Origin: Lamellibrachia columna
Lineage: Eukaryota; Annelida; Polychaeta; Sabellida; Siboglinidae
NCBI GenBank assembly: GCA_963662155.1
Contig: OY759261.1
Location: forward strand, 70,616,169 to 70,680,168
Length of the DNA stretch: 64,000 nt
Direction: 5' to 3'
The translations under genes were made by a program, and so were the position numbers. Below are positions 10,451-28,902 of the stretch, piece by piece. Each line of letters starts with the position of its first letter. Positions within the stretch are counted from its first letter, which is position 1. The notes beneath the pieces were generated by a model. The model was given only the letters and a program-made list of their open reading frames with translations, made no database searches and was not told the origin of the DNA.

Positions 10451-11279
10451 CCGCAAGTTTCCGTGTACAATACGCATTTTTTCCCTTCATTTTTTACTTA
10501 AAAGTCCGGGTGCGTATTATACATGGTGATAGGGCGAAACAAAATTTTCTACGACCGGATATGGAACACTAGTGCTATGACATCAATCAGCGCGAAGCGC
10601 ACGCAACCGGGAGCGTCGCTGACCGGGAATAATGCAGAAATGTGTGGACAGTGTCGGGTTAATACGCTCAAATATGTGTTGCTTCCTGAACACCAAGGCA
10701 TCATGATTAGCGTTCTTGAATCACGTGAGCGACCTGAATAGTCAATGCCACGTCCATGGCTCAGCCAATGTGACTCGATATTTAAAGTTGTGAATGCAAA
10801 TAAAGATGATTGTACGTTTGCTTCGCTGTAGAAAGTGTGCGTGCAACATATCAGAATAGAGCTTGGTATTAATTTAAAATTGAGATCAGAACGACGCAAA
10901 GTAAGTTCTAACAAGCACAGATTTAATCAGTTCCGCAATGGTCAAGCTAAGTTACGTAGGGGCTAGGCTTACACGACTAACGAGGTGATATTTATCGTCG
11001 CGTGCGACGAGCCAGCGGTATTGTCGTAACTTGCGTGACATGTTTACGATTCTGAGATGGATTCAAGGATCATCACACAAACGAACTTTGATGAAATGAC
11101 AGTGGCCAAGTGTGAGTCGCGCTTCAAGCAAACTACCAGAAGCGGGGAAATCAGGGGTTAATGCCAAAATTTGGGGTGCGTATTATACATGGTAATATAG
11201 AAATTCTATCAGAATTTAGCAAAAGTCAGGGTGCGTATTATACATTGGGGCGTATTATATTATAAACGGAAACTTACGG
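10451..11279. mobile_element. TA-flanked TIR element (Tc1/mariner/pogo-type MITE)
   Basis: The ends are CCGCAAGTTTCCGTGTACAA on the left and the inverse CGGAAACTTACGG on the right, with TA on both sides (10449-10450 and 11280-11281). The subterminal word GGTGCGTATTATACAT occurs near both ends (10509, 11165, 11229). No transposase is present: the 121-codon minus-strand frame at 10549-10914 has no domain. TA duplications and the 829-bp size fit a non-autonomous element of the Tc1/mariner/pogo group. Confidence 0.7.
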
Positions 11280-11281
11280 TA

Positions 11282-13975
11282 TTACTTTTTTAGCTATTGC
11301 TATTACTATTACATTTTCCAACGGAACTATTTTCTTTCGATTAATCACAGATTCAAATTAACTGATGGGTGTATAATTAATTAATTTACAATGAACTCAT
11401 AAATTTCCCAATTAAATTAACCTCACACAATTCCAGTCGGATCTAGAAGTTTCATATATTCATTGGAATGAAACAGAAAAGCAATGTCACATTATCCCAT
11501 AGTAGACCCATACTGCTCAGCTGCTGCTTGGTGTACAGTTAATTATTGGCTCAAGGATAGGATGTTTTGGTAGCTAGGGTTGGGAGATGGCAATGATTGA
11601 ATCAGATGTTAAAGACTGTTTAGTGCTGGAAGCCTGGAACCCTTATCAGTGAATGAATGAATAGGCTTGTGTGAAAAGGATATATAGCTGGTGAACTTGG
11701 CTTCAAATGACAAATTAGCCATGCAGCAATCAGTCACAGTGTCTCCTGCCAATAGTGCTATAGTTCATTGCCTGCCATGATTCGGATACTAAACCATTTT
11801 ATCACTACTGTTGGGAAATAAATAAAACTGCAGGTGAAAGACTGAACATGATGCTTGTTCAAGTTCCAGTATGTCAACATAAAGAATTTTTTGGTCTGAT
11901 TATTTTCAATGAAATTGAATTTAGGTGTGACTGAAATGTTCAATTGTAATAGCAAAGTAATAGTAATAGGTCAATTACTATTACTTTGCTTTATATTAGT
12001 ATTACATTGCGTTCTGTTCCATCTATTACTTGAACAACTGTAATCGGTACTATTACCAGGGTCTTTTTTTCTTGATTTTTTTTATTAAATCAAATTTTTT
12101 TTTAATTATTTTTTATATCTGGTATATAGACATTTATATAGATGTTTAAATTTGTAAACTCTTTCAAACGTGTTCTATTCAAATCGATTTGGGTTCTTGT
12201 CTTAACAGAGGGTACATGATTTTTGCTTATATAAAGACATTAGACAATGTCCACAAGGCCTCATCCCCTGTAGTTGCAAAGGAAAGTATGCTGTGTGTCT
12301 GAGGCTGTAGCAGTGCTAATTATTGTTTGCTGAGAGGGTGGATTAGCACCTGTCCAGGGCTCTGTGTACTCTAAGGGTCTCTAACCAGAATACAAACTGG
12401 TAGTCAACATACTGAATTGGTAACAGAAGTAAAAAAAACATAAATCAATGATAAAAAAGCGGTTTATTGTTTTTTAATGTCCCGTCGACATTCTCATGCA
12501 ACATTTTTTTAATAAATAATCTATAAAAACAAATATAATGTCGGAAATGTCAGAGAAGCATTGCGACACTGAAAATATATCCACAATGCTGAGGAATGCC
12601 TTTCACCGTAGCGTTGTACCGCATTACTACACAGACAACTCATTGTTCTCCGACTGTTAATACAAATGATCAGTCTCGTGCATAATTGGTGTGACTAATG
12701 TTCTGTAAGAGAAATGATTTGCATAGTCATGAAAGTTTCAAAATGAAATATAGACGGACTATTTCGAGGTGTAGCTGTAGGCCCCGGGCTGTGGTCAAGC
12801 TGTAAGATGTTGCTAACATGTTGCTACGATGTTCGAACCAGCTATATTCATTCGCAGTGAAAGTGGAACATATCATCTGGTTACTGTGATTCCAGTACAC
12901 ATCAGTATTATATCTAACTAAATCATGTCCTTAAACCAGCAAATATCAGCGCTAAAGTAGTTTATTGTGCCTTTGTTGCTAATGGAAATTTATATGTGAC
13001 CTGGTGACCCCGCCGGATTGTGGCGGCAAATTAAGGGGACATGTCAATATTACAAATGGCCATGTTTTGTCAACAATACGTAAAACGCCAGTGAAAAACT
13101 GTAAATTTCGACACAAAAACAAACATTTGTTGAGATTGCGTTTTCATTAATAACCAGAAAACGATGCTTAATTTCTTATTTTAGAAAAACTACAATACTT
13201 ACGACATTACAATTTGGCGTATGAATGCCTTACATGTAGGCAACATAACACGATATTGAATTACGATTGGTGAAGGGTTTGTAAAAAAATACACTGCCAC
13301 TTTAAGCTGTCATTCAACTTTTGCTTAATTCATTCATGGTGGTGTAGCAGACGTAATTTGTTTATGTTAACTAAAATATATCTTAAAGTTATCAGTGACA
13401 CTGTCATATTTATGTGTCATTCATTTCTTTGCAGATTTTCTCAAAACGAAATATTTTCGCATTTTGTGGCTATTTTTTACATTTACAAAAAATTTTTTTT
13501 TTTAATCTTTAACATAAGCAAAACCATTAAAAACTGCAAATGTTATTAATCTGAAATATTATGTAGTATTTAATCTACAATCTGTGAGGATTGCTGGGCC
13601 CTGGCTAACATGAAAATCGGAACTTTACAGGTAATTTTTAAGTGGTATCCCATTCTGGTGGTCCAATATTTTAGGATGGTTGGCCATAAATAAATGGCAT
13701 AATGACGATACGGACTTTTTCAGACGTATAATTTAGGTATGTGGCAATTCTGTGCATTGCCGCTAATTTGTTCGGCCTCGAGCACTATTTCGGGCCAGAT
13801 CGACCTGCGCTGCTGAGCCGTGTAGCAGTAGGCGCACTCTTCGCTTCGTTGTGCGTGTTTTTTTCTAGCTACCCCAGATCTCTTGTTTTGATGACGTAGA
13901 TCACAGATTCTCCATTCACCGCGTTTTCGAAATTTCTGAATCCGACGACGGGAAGACTTCCAAAAGTTTTCGCGT
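11282..13975. other. Non-coding, with ATTACTATTAC-type sequence at 11285-11325 and 11945-12055
   Basis: Apart from the attactattac/taatagtaat-rich blocks, which may be ends of an older element, I see no gene or tandem repeat in this AT-rich stretch. Confidence 0.35.
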
Positions 13976-14023
13976 GAATTTGGGTGTTTGTTTGCCCATC
14001 AAAATCATCATCGCTTCACCTGA
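13976..14023 (+). other. Possible 5' exon end with strong splice donor
   Basis: The sequence CACCTGAAG|GTGAGTACA is a strong donor on the plus strand. The next strong acceptor, TTTGCATTTCAG ending at about 14685, lies 19 nt before the ATG at 14704 that opens the following coding remnant. This suggests a 5'UTR exon, a ~660-bp intron and a coding exon, but no transcript evidence is available here. Confidence 0.3.
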
Positions 14024-14703
14024 AGGTGAGTACAATATCTTACAGAACTATGATAATATTATTCCTTCATAAGTTTTCTGTATTTCATGAACTTTTCCGT
14101 TGTTTGAACGATTCCCAAGTGATCTATTTGGATGCGCAGAAATTGATGTCAACATTGGAAATGCCCAAGCTGGCAGAATTTTACATCAGATTCATTGTCC
14201 ATTTGAACCTACTAAACTTTATCGAATGTCACTACAAATGGTTCTGATTGTTAGATTTATTTCTTATCAAGTTATTCATGGTGCAATTTAGGCATTTTTT
14301 TACTTTGTAACACCAATTATTGAAGATTTTGAAAGATACCTCCTTGGGCCAAAATAGATTCAGCTGGCGTAATGCAGGTCACGTGACTGATTTCTGGCAA
14401 TCTGATTGGCTGATACTGGATGGTTACAAAACAATTGCCATGTGCTTCACATGCTGAAATGCTGTCATCATGAAAATGTGTTGTTTTCAGTGGTTATTTC
14501 ACACTCAATTGTGTACTTTAATCATGTAATAAAATTTACCTTGACATTCTCAAAGAATTATGATATCTATTTTTGAAGTGTCTATTGTTTGAATTTTTAG
14601 GGTGATTAAAATTTTTTACTGGTAAGGCAGACTGGGCTATGATTTCTTTTGCCATCCCATTTGTGATTTTAAATTTGCATTTCAGGTTTGTCTGTCCATC
14701 AAC

Positions 14704-15399
14704 ATGAAGAAGAAGAAGTCAGTTTTGCCAACCAAGGTAGGTGCTGCTCGGCAATTCTTGATGTATACCTACAACCCCATACCTGGCCAAGATCTGAAGA
14801 TGGGCCATTATGGGAATGTTCAGTGCTGGAAAGCAGAGGTGCAAACATGCCAGCTTTGATTTCCTCAGGGCGAGGATGAGGGCTAGAAAGAATGGTGTGG
14901 TGCCATACATGGATCGTCTGTTCAAGGATGAGAGGGAACGAATTGTGAACTGGGCTGTTCGTAGGGCAAGGAAAAATAGGAAGGCAAGTCAAAAGAAACA
15001 GGTTGAGTTTAGGAAGGAGCTCTCTAGGCATGCAACGATGAAGACACAGAAGAAAGTGGAGAGAGAAAGAAAGGATATTGAGGCGAAAGTCAAAAGTGTT
15101 GACTTGAGACATTCAAGCTACATTCCCGGATCGTGATGAAACCATTTGCTCTGATCTTGCAGACATCCTGACTTGTGCTGCTGTTGGTTGGAACATATGC
15201 CACACTTGGTATGATGCAGACACAAAGGAGAAGACTACATATTCTGGCAGAATTGAGAAGCTGAAGGAAAGGAAATGTGATTCCGTATGTTGTGAGTTAC
15301 TGGGACAGTGGTGAAACCTATGACGATGCAGTGGATTACACAATTTCTATGTATGAACTGGGAGCAGACCTTATCTGTGAGGATTTGGTGTTGTGTTAG
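14704..15399 (+). pseudogene. Frame-broken gene of unknown function (basic coiled-coil protein)
   Basis: Protein-like sequence continues through three frames. It starts MKKKKSVLPTKVGAARQFLM in frame 1 and moves at about 14840 to frame 2 (FDFLRARMRARKNGVVPYMD, then a highly charged helix with NWAVRRARKNRK). From 15123 it is in frame 3 (DETICSDLADILTCAAVGWN, ICHTWYDADTK, TYSGRIEKLKERK) and from 15271 in frame 1 (YVVSYWDSGETYDDAVDYTI, then SMYELGADLICEDLVLC and TAG at 15397-15399). The joins read through naturally, which argues for indels in a once intact gene. CCAAG|GTAGGT at 14735 could alternatively be a donor. I do not recognise the family. It may be transposon-derived or a retrocopy. Confidence 0.5.
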
Positions 15400-16638
15400 A
15401 ACTGTCATGAATGCATAATTGTGTAAATATGACTGAACTTTCAACTAGATTTGAGCCTAAATCTGCCATCATATCAATTCATAATCATGGACTACTTACC
15501 AGACTTGTTATTGGCCAAGACAGTTAATTTGGAGAAGGGCAAGATCTTTTACTGGCTTTAGGGTTAAGCTGCAAGAACCAATTCAAGATTACATGGAATA
15601 TACCATCAGGAGGTAACGGAATGTTGGTCGTAACTGAACACAGGTAAATTTTTAACTTCATTAAAAAAAATATTTTCAGCACTTTTTCCAAGAGGATTAA
15701 ATATGTTTTTCTATTTCAGAATACTGTGGTCTTCTTTGTCTTTTAATAAGCTTTCTAATGAAACCAACATTTTGGAGGTAGGACAATTATAAAGAAAATT
15801 ATGGCTGTTTATCTGGATCCCCAAATTATGGCAGAAATGGGTCACAGGTCACATTTCGTTATGTATTGTTTTCCATCAAGACAATTACCAAAAAGTGGGT
15901 TAATTTGGGCGTATAAAAATTGTCATAACATAACTTTCTTTATGTTTGTCATATAAGAGAGATCTTTGTGACTGTGTCATTGGAAAGGTCTCTGCAAGAC
16001 CTTTCCAAGGATACCACTCACATTTCCATACCTTAGGCTTAACTTTGATTTTTTTTGTCACAGCTATATAATTGTAACAAATGGCAATGCCAGTAGGCCA
16101 TTGGCAGACCAAGCAAGCCAATGCCATGACAATGCTCATTTGGTGGTTTCAGATATAATTTGCTACGTGATGACTGGTGTTATTACTTTTAATTCCTAAC
16201 AACATGAGTGACATTGACGAGCGAAGGACCTGTCGACCTTGATTCTTAGATTTGGCAATTCACTTCAGCGACGCTAAACCTGCAGATCAACGTCGACACA
16301 TGCCGGTGACAACACACATTCGTGAGGAATTAACACCGGTATACCCTGGTCCCACTCAAGTGAATAAGAAATGCCGTTTATTAGCTTAGTTTATGCGCTA
16401 TGGTGATGAAGCTACTCCGCGAATCCGTCCGCCAAAAATAGCAATGCCTCGAAATATCCACAGACCGCCCCGGCGCTGATAAACGCAACCGAACAGCTGA
16501 GCGAGCGAAACGTTCATCTCTATAACCGCATCCCTAACTGACTTATCAACAAAAACCATTCACACCAACTGAAACATTTCAAGAAAACTGTTCCGTAATA
16601 GATCAATCTGCAACATAAACTTAAAATAATGTACTTAC
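15400..16638. other. Non-coding, nothing recognised
   Basis: No exon or repeat that I can support. A 79-codon minus-strand frame at 15900-16139 has no domain or conserved motif. Confidence 0.35.
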
Positions 16639-16790
16639 CATAGTGCATAAAAACAAGAAAACTTCAAACTAGATAACGTCAACCAAACAAACTCGGCCAA
16701 CTTCGCCACCACTGCGTCGTTTGGAACGGAGCACAGGAACTTGAGAGCTATGCATAATGCAGACGAGTCCATTACACGAGGGGTGTCAAG
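16639..16790 (-). promoter_or_regulatory. Candidate 5' exon of a minus-strand gene (ATG at a splice donor)
   Basis: On the minus strand the sequence reads TTTTTATGCACTATG|GTAAGTAC, a near-consensus donor right after an ATG. An exon whose only coding content is this Met would end in phase 0, which is what the boule-like exon at 3060-3185 needs. The distance (13.4 kb) and the plus-strand remnant in between make this speculative. The 5' boundary given is arbitrary. Confidence 0.25.
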
Positions 16791-16799
16791 CTTCCCGTA

Positions 16800-17670
16800 A
16801 ACGTTCTTATTTCTTTTGAATTGGTACTATTAAATAGAAAAACGAAGCTAACAAGCAACAACGTCTTTCTTACAGTTGTTTTTTTTATACGTCACAATAT
16901 GTTGTGTGTTACACTAGTGGCTGCTTAGAAATGTATTAGTCATCAAACAAATTCTTCCCCCTTGGCTGTAATGCAACATTCTGGGCATGCGTCTCTGTTA
17001 ATCACCTGACTTCATCGTGTCCTCTTTCCCGCTCTTTGACCTATTCGAATTGGCAGTATTCAGTCTTACTAAAGTTAGTTATGTGACCTAATACAAACCC
17101 TGAAGGTTCGATATATATGCTTTAGATACCCGATATTATAGTGAATGTAACCTAGTTTGACAAATGTCAACGTTGCGTAACCAGAAAACGGCGTATTGGT
17201 AAGATAACGTCCACGGAGTGTCGCGATTGTTTGGCGCCGAATGAAGCCGACTGCTAGTCAACGCAAAACTTGTTTCATTGTTTCCTTTCAGTGCCTCGAC
17301 TCTGAGCATCGTTAACTTTGTTAACAATAAACTCGTCACTGACACTGGGGTCAGTCCACTGGATGACCCAGAAACCAATTTTGTTTTCATAGCATAAATT
17401 ATTGCTTATCCGCGGAGTATGTTTCCATATTATTATTATTGGCATTTCTGTTAATTACATGAATCATGATTGGTTCCTTTTATAAAGTAGTGAATTTATA
17501 TATCGACCTGGCTCGTCAGTGGCGTATTTAGGATTTCTAATTTCGGAAAGGGGCAAGCATGCGTGGAGTTTCTTTATTCGGGGCAGTAAGTGATAACCCT
17601 AGTAAGTATTCAAAATTAGACTCCTCTATAACAACAATTATTACCCCCAAAGCCAAAGGGGGTGCCCCCC
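16800..17670. other. Non-coding, nothing recognised
   Basis: No coding or repetitive structure that I can support. Confidence 0.35.
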
Positions 17671-17672
17671 CA

Positions 17673-17712
<40 letters not shown>

Positions 17713-17714
17713 CA
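17671..17714. repeat. (CACG)n microsatellite
   Basis: About 11 pure CACG units following a CCCCCC run. One of several tracts of this motif in both orientations in the window. Confidence 0.95.
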
Positions 17715-18582
17715 CAACTAAATATGCCACTTTGGCTTGGCACATTGTCAACTGTCCTGTGATTTATAAATTTAATTAATATTTATTACGATTTCCTGCA
17801 TGTCGCGTAAGGTCAGTGACGGTTAGTCAAACTTTGAGAAAAGTGAGCTATGAACAAGATGGATTTAGGAATGTGGCCAAACTTGGCGTCAACAGACGCG
17901 CGCCCACACGTGTTTCCCGAGTTTGTTTTCTTCAGCGCCCACCTCTCTGCGAACTGAGGGACCGGCCCGGAGCAACAATTAAGTGCACATTATTCTTAGA
18001 TCAACACTGCCCGCGGTTGATGTCGTGTTTTGCGCACTGCACCTGAGAATATGGGGTTTAATGCACCGATGTCAGGGCCACTGACGCTGGTGTTACCTTT
18101 CGCAGCAGTTCACAGAAGCGCGAGCATTGACCCGTGGAACATAACATTTGGTCAAAATGAACTAGTTTATGCGGGCATTGGGTCACGACGCAACGGATTT
18201 CGATTAACAGTTTAAAACAAAACAATGGGTTTTGATTTATTATAAGACATTTTGCTCGCATGTAGGCCTATACCCCCAAATTGGTTATTGAGTTGCGTCG
18301 TAGGCCCTACTCCCTGTTTTCGCTACAAAAGCATAGACGGTGTCTTCTGGACTACCTGCCCTACTTTAGCCGGGCACACCCCAGCCCCTTTTCACCCCTT
18401 TTTCAGACGGTCACACCAATGTTTTATTTGTTTATTATTTTACTCATTAGTGTGAACACCATTCAAAAAATTTTTTTTTTCTCTCGGAAATTGTACACCC
18501 CTCCACCCTATGTAACGCACAATAATACAGAATCGAACCCTCCTCCGAAAGCCCGTAACACTCAACAACTTTATACTAAAAC

Positions 18583-18584
18583 CA

Positions 18585-18632
<48 letters not shown>

Positions 18633-18634
18633 CG
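18583..18634. repeat. (CACG)n microsatellite
   Basis: Thirteen uninterrupted CACG units. A further short tract of the same motif lies at 19115-19129. Confidence 0.95.
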
Positions 18635-22508
<3,874 letters not shown>

Positions 22509-22563
22509 ACGCACGCACCCATGCACGCACGCATGCATGCACACACACGCGCGCGCGCGCGCG
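22509..22563. repeat. Degenerate CACG / CATG / CA / (CG)n microsatellite
   Basis: Compound tract: GCAC and GCATGC units, then CA, then an alternating CG run of about 14 bases. Confidence 0.9.
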
Positions 22564-24512
22564 AACACAATATATCGTTTCATTTGTCACAGGCTTCGTC
22601 AGCGCTGATAGAATAAAAAAACTTTCGCATTTTGAATTTGAGAATTATTTCGTTCTGTATTATCTTAGAGGCCTAATCGGTGTAATTGTTTTGTGTCACC
22701 AAATTCGTCTCACAGCCGTTGTTCTCATCAGTGTCGAGGCGGGTGGCGTCATGGTAGTGGCTTCTCGTGACGATAGTCAACTTTACACGTAGAGTAACCG
22801 TCTCTACTACGGACAGAAGCTTAATGTGACTGTATTACACACTGGTTTCCAAGACAACAGCTGTTGACCATTGGAAAGTCACTGAAATGCACTAATGTAG
22901 CAAGGATTTACTTGCGTTTAGTAATGGGTGCTACGAGGATCAAGCATGCAGGATGGGGGTGGGTCAAATCGGAATGACTGGGAAAAAATGCAGTAATGGC
23001 GGCAATGTCCATACTTTGTGTGTTACAAATGTCTTCATCTGAGGAACAAGTGCAGGAGGGCGCCACTGTGCAGCATCTTGACAACTAAATCTGACTTGTT
23101 GAAAACATCCACCCAAAATGAAGGGGGGGGTGCCCGGGCACCTGATGGACCCCGCTGAATCCGCCCATGAAGTCCTTCACAATGTGCTATTTTTTTCATT
23201 AATACACATGTTCGTACAATATAACGCTAGTTGAATAAAAGAAGATCTCAGTTTGTTTAATGCATAACAAAATTAAGTCGGAAAAGCGAAAATATTCTAA
23301 ATTGACCTAAATAAACATTGCGCTGTACTTCGTCTACAAAAAAAAACCAGGCATGTTCTGTTGATAAAAGTTCGCTTTCATAATGGAAAAAGCCAAATAG
23401 ACAACTCCATGTTCATACATAAAAAGTAAGAAAGTGATGGGCCTATAGCAGCAGTACAGTGAGTCGAAACACTCGCACTTTTTACCTCCAAAGATATTTA
23501 AGTTTAACTGTACTGACGTTTTGAAAAATATCCAGCACTTTGACACAGAGAAACAAAAAATTTAAATTGTGTCTATGACTATTAATAATTATTAACCACA
23601 ATATGCAAATCTGTCTTTGTGGGCTAATTTGTTTATAAGCGCGACGTTTGAGTTCACCCTACCATTAATCTAAAACCAGTCGTGAATGTCACCAGTTCCT
23701 GAATGCACCTACTAGTGTTATAACTGTCATAGTATCGCGATAGCTGTATTACTACTGCAACACTATTGCGGCGTTTTCATAACTATCGCGATAGTATTGC
23801 GGTAGTATCACGGAATAGAGAATAGCCAGGAAAACAGTAATTGAAGTAATTGATGGGTGACGCTATCGTGTCGTCTTGAGTGTATAGTTGCCTAATATGT
23901 GAATGGCACAGCTCTGATCGACGACTGTTGATGTTAGGTCGATAAATAAATTAAATTATCCAATATTTCAAAAATTATTATTGCGGTGACACTGTTTTCA
24001 TTAAATTATATTTTTATTGTTTTCATTAAATTATATATTTCATTAGCTTGTCGTGGACACAACGTGTGAGCAACCAGAGGTAGCAAATAAGATCTCACCA
24101 GGAACAATTAAATTTTTCATTATTTTGATGTGATTAATCTGAACAATTTTGTGGACCCACCGTGCATGTAATCGGATATGTTTCATGTGATTAATAAACT
24201 ACTACTGTCATACTCAAATATGTCACTTTCATCAACATCTATTTCTCTGTTAGTAACAGTTTATATTAAAGATGTGCCATTTTCGTCCTTACTTCAGTTG
24301 TGCCATTATAGTATGTGTCATTTTTGTATGTGCCTTTTGCATATGTACCATTTTGGGCCATGCCTTTTTCGGATGTTTCTTTTTGGTGGAGCACCGTTCT
24401 ATCGAACCCCGTATGATCGAATCCCCCGATTCTAAGATGCCTGTTTTCGAAATATTTGATCTACTCGCTGCATGCTGGGCGACGTAGACCTGTAGTTATT
24501 TTTCAAATTCAC
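22564..24512. other. Non-coding, nothing recognised
   Basis: Includes near-palindromic TATCGCGATAG words around 23735-23800 and a GGGGGGGTGCCCGGGCACC block near 23122. No coding sequence that I can support. Confidence 0.35.
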
Positions 24513-24858
24513 TAAATATTTTCCCACAAAAATATAATATTTTCCCACAAACTTTTTTATTTTCCCCAACAAAATTACACATTTTCCACACAAAAATAAT
24601 TTTTCCACATAAATTTAATATTTTCCCACAATTTTTTTCAAACAAAGAAATAAATATTTTCCTACAATTTTTTTATTTTCCCACAAAAATATAATATTTT
24701 CCGACAAAAATTTTATATTTCCCCCAACAAAATAATTTTTTTATTATTTTCCCACATGAATGAGATATTTTCCCACAATTTTTGTCAAACAAATAATTAA
24801 ATATTTTCCTACAATAAATAAAATATTTTCCCACAAAAATTAAATATTTTCTAACAAG
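24513..24858. repeat. Degenerate TATTTTCCCACAAAAAT tandem repeat
   Basis: About 14 variable copies of a 20-30 bp unit with the core TTTTCCCACAA separated by A/T-rich spacers. Unit length drifts, suggesting an old satellite or slippage-prone AT-rich array. Confidence 0.85.
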
Positions 24859-24859
24859 T

Positions 24860-25697
24860 CGAAGGATAAGTACTCGACCCCAACCTTTAGTTACTATTAT
24901 AGATAATCTCGTCTGCAGTTTGACTAAAATTAATGTTTCATAAAGCTTGGTGGTTTTGAGCAGGAGTCTTCCCGGCACAGTTTGGAATAATATTTACTAT
25001 GAGATGATTTATTTTATCGAGGTTTTGGTAGCGCCCCTAATCAACTATCGAAGGATGTCCTGGCTTAGCGCCACATTTCCTATAAACACAGCCATAGCCT
25101 CTACGACAGCACCAATAATGAACTGGAGGCCTCGTGGAGGCGGCCCCTATTGCGTCGATACGATCGAGTTGGTAGCGGGCGGTATATTACGATGGCACGG
25201 TGAGTCCGCAGCATTAGATTTAGCGCGCAGCTGTTCTGCATCGGGCCACGGCAGAGGCGACGACCACGGCCAGCTGTGCGCCTCTTCCGTGGGTGGCAAT
25301 AACTCCGCTCGCCGCAGTCCTGAAGACTGAACAGAAAACGTTTGCAAAGTTATCATCAAATGCTATATGTAGGCCACACATATTGTAGGTGAAAAATTGG
25401 GTGTTTTCTAATATTAATATTATAACGAAATTAGGTTAAAAAATAAGAACATTATAATTGCTCAGCCTCAGAAGTTGAAACCAGTAGGAATTAATCAACG
25501 AGTAGGGCCTATGCCTACGGCTATTGGGTCTATTGACTATTTTCAAATCCCCAAAACGGCTCGTTGTGCGTAAAATAATGGTGTAGCACTCATGCCTGAA
25601 AACAACAGAAAACGCATAGTTAAACACAGTATTGTTTGTTTTTTAATACGAAAATTATATACATATTTAGAAAAAGTCTGGTGAGAAATTAAAAAGA
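24860..25697. other. Non-coding, nothing recognised
   Basis: A 127-codon plus-strand frame (24947-25330) crosses a GC-richer patch but shows no domain. I treat this stretch as non-coding. Confidence 0.3.
25691..25695 (-). terminator. RNA polymerase III T-run
   Basis: Five T on the transcribed (minus) strand, starting 3 nt after the tRNA discriminator base. This is a standard pol III stop. Confidence 0.85.
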
Positions 25698-25769
25698 TGC
25701 GTCAGCCGGGAGTCGAACCCGGATCGACTGCTTGGAAGGCAACCATGCTAACCGTTACACCACTGACGC
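25698..25769 (-). tRNA. tRNA-Gly (anticodon UCC)
   Basis: The minus strand folds as a full cloverleaf. The acceptor GCGTCAG pairs with CTGACGC, and the D-arm GGTTAGC region contains the A-box. The anticodon loop CTTCCAA gives anticodon TCC between TTGC and GCAG. The T-arm CCGGG-TTCGACT-CCCGG carries the B-box. The discriminator is A (25698), with no encoded CCA and no intron. The sequence closely follows the animal nuclear tRNA-Gly(UCC) pattern. TCTTTTT follows immediately as the pol III terminator, which supports a functional gene over a tRNA-derived SINE; no SINE body or tail is seen. Confidence 0.95.
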
Positions 25770-26161
25770 CGCACGGAAGTAGAGTCTCCATCTTTCGGTA
25801 AAAGATGATCACAGTTATTTGTTGACTTCTAAAGTATATTTTTACATTTATAAATATTTAAAATATTTAAATGACCTTACAACTAAGACGTTGATGCCTG
25901 TCATACCTCGTACATAAGAATGACGCATCATTATCATCACAAATATTTAAATGTTTCTTTATTGCTCACCAGATGGCGACACTACATTTGCGCATTCCTT
26001 GGATTAGCTGGATTCATTTATAATCGGGTACCCCACGCATAATAAGGGTAGCACTATATGTAATTAAATATAAGGTCATTGCATAGCTTATGGACGAGGT
26101 GTGTGTATTACGCTGGCTGGCTGACTGGCTGGCTGGCAGAAAACCAACACTGCCACCTTCC

Positions 26162-26263
26162 GGGCGTGCGTGCGTGCGTGTGTGCGTTGTGCGTGCGGGC
26201 GTGCGGGCGGGCGTACGGGCGGGCGTGCGTGTCCGCGTGTCTGCGTTCTTGCGTGTGCACGTG
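26162..26263. repeat. Degenerate GTGC/GGGC microsatellite
   Basis: An imperfect GTGC array with GGGC, GTGT and TGTC variants, preceded by a short CTGG/CTGA run at 26112-26140. Confidence 0.9.
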
Positions 26264-26496
26264 GTAAGTCAGAGTAAATATTCTATAACTTTTGTAATCA
26301 CCCTTGTCATTTTGGAGAACCATTACAATGAGCGATTTTGTTAAATAAAACAGTAGTTTTAACCTAAATATTTCTAATTTATTATGCAGTCTGTAGTATA
26401 ATTTTTTTTGCGTGTCCAAGTGTGTTTTAATAAAACACAATTTAAAAATATAATTTCACTATTTATATTATCGTTATGAATAGCAACCTCACTGTA

Positions 26497-28705
<2,209 letters not shown>

Positions 28706-28867
28706 CCATCAAAATAACACAATAAATTACGTTTTATAAAAAGTACGAACTTAAAAAGTACGATAAAACATACATACAGAATTCACAGTGGATAAATGCG
28801 AAATAAAAACGAATTAAGGGTACAATGGTTTATTAGCAAATACATGACGATGCTTGCAATACATGGT

Positions 28868-28902
28868 AATTTTTATGATTTATTATATAAATCATAAAAA
28901 TT
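28868..28902. repeat. Perfect 15-bp hairpin next to the 42-bp minisatellite
   Basis: AATTTTTATGATTTA, a 5-nt loop, then TAAATCATAAAAATT. It abuts the first 42-bp unit directly. Confidence 0.9.

Noticed and set aside
10549..10914. 121-codon minus-strand frame
   Set aside because: It lies within the 829-bp TA-flanked element and has no transposase motifs (no DDE/D pattern).
24947..25330. 127-codon plus-strand frame in GC-richer DNA
   Set aside because: No recognisable domain, overlapping open minus-strand frame, no exon signals. Higher GC alone lowers stop frequency.
25698..25769. tRNA-derived SINE
   Set aside because: The cloverleaf is intact at every stem, the T-run terminator follows at once, and there is no SINE body, tail or duplication.
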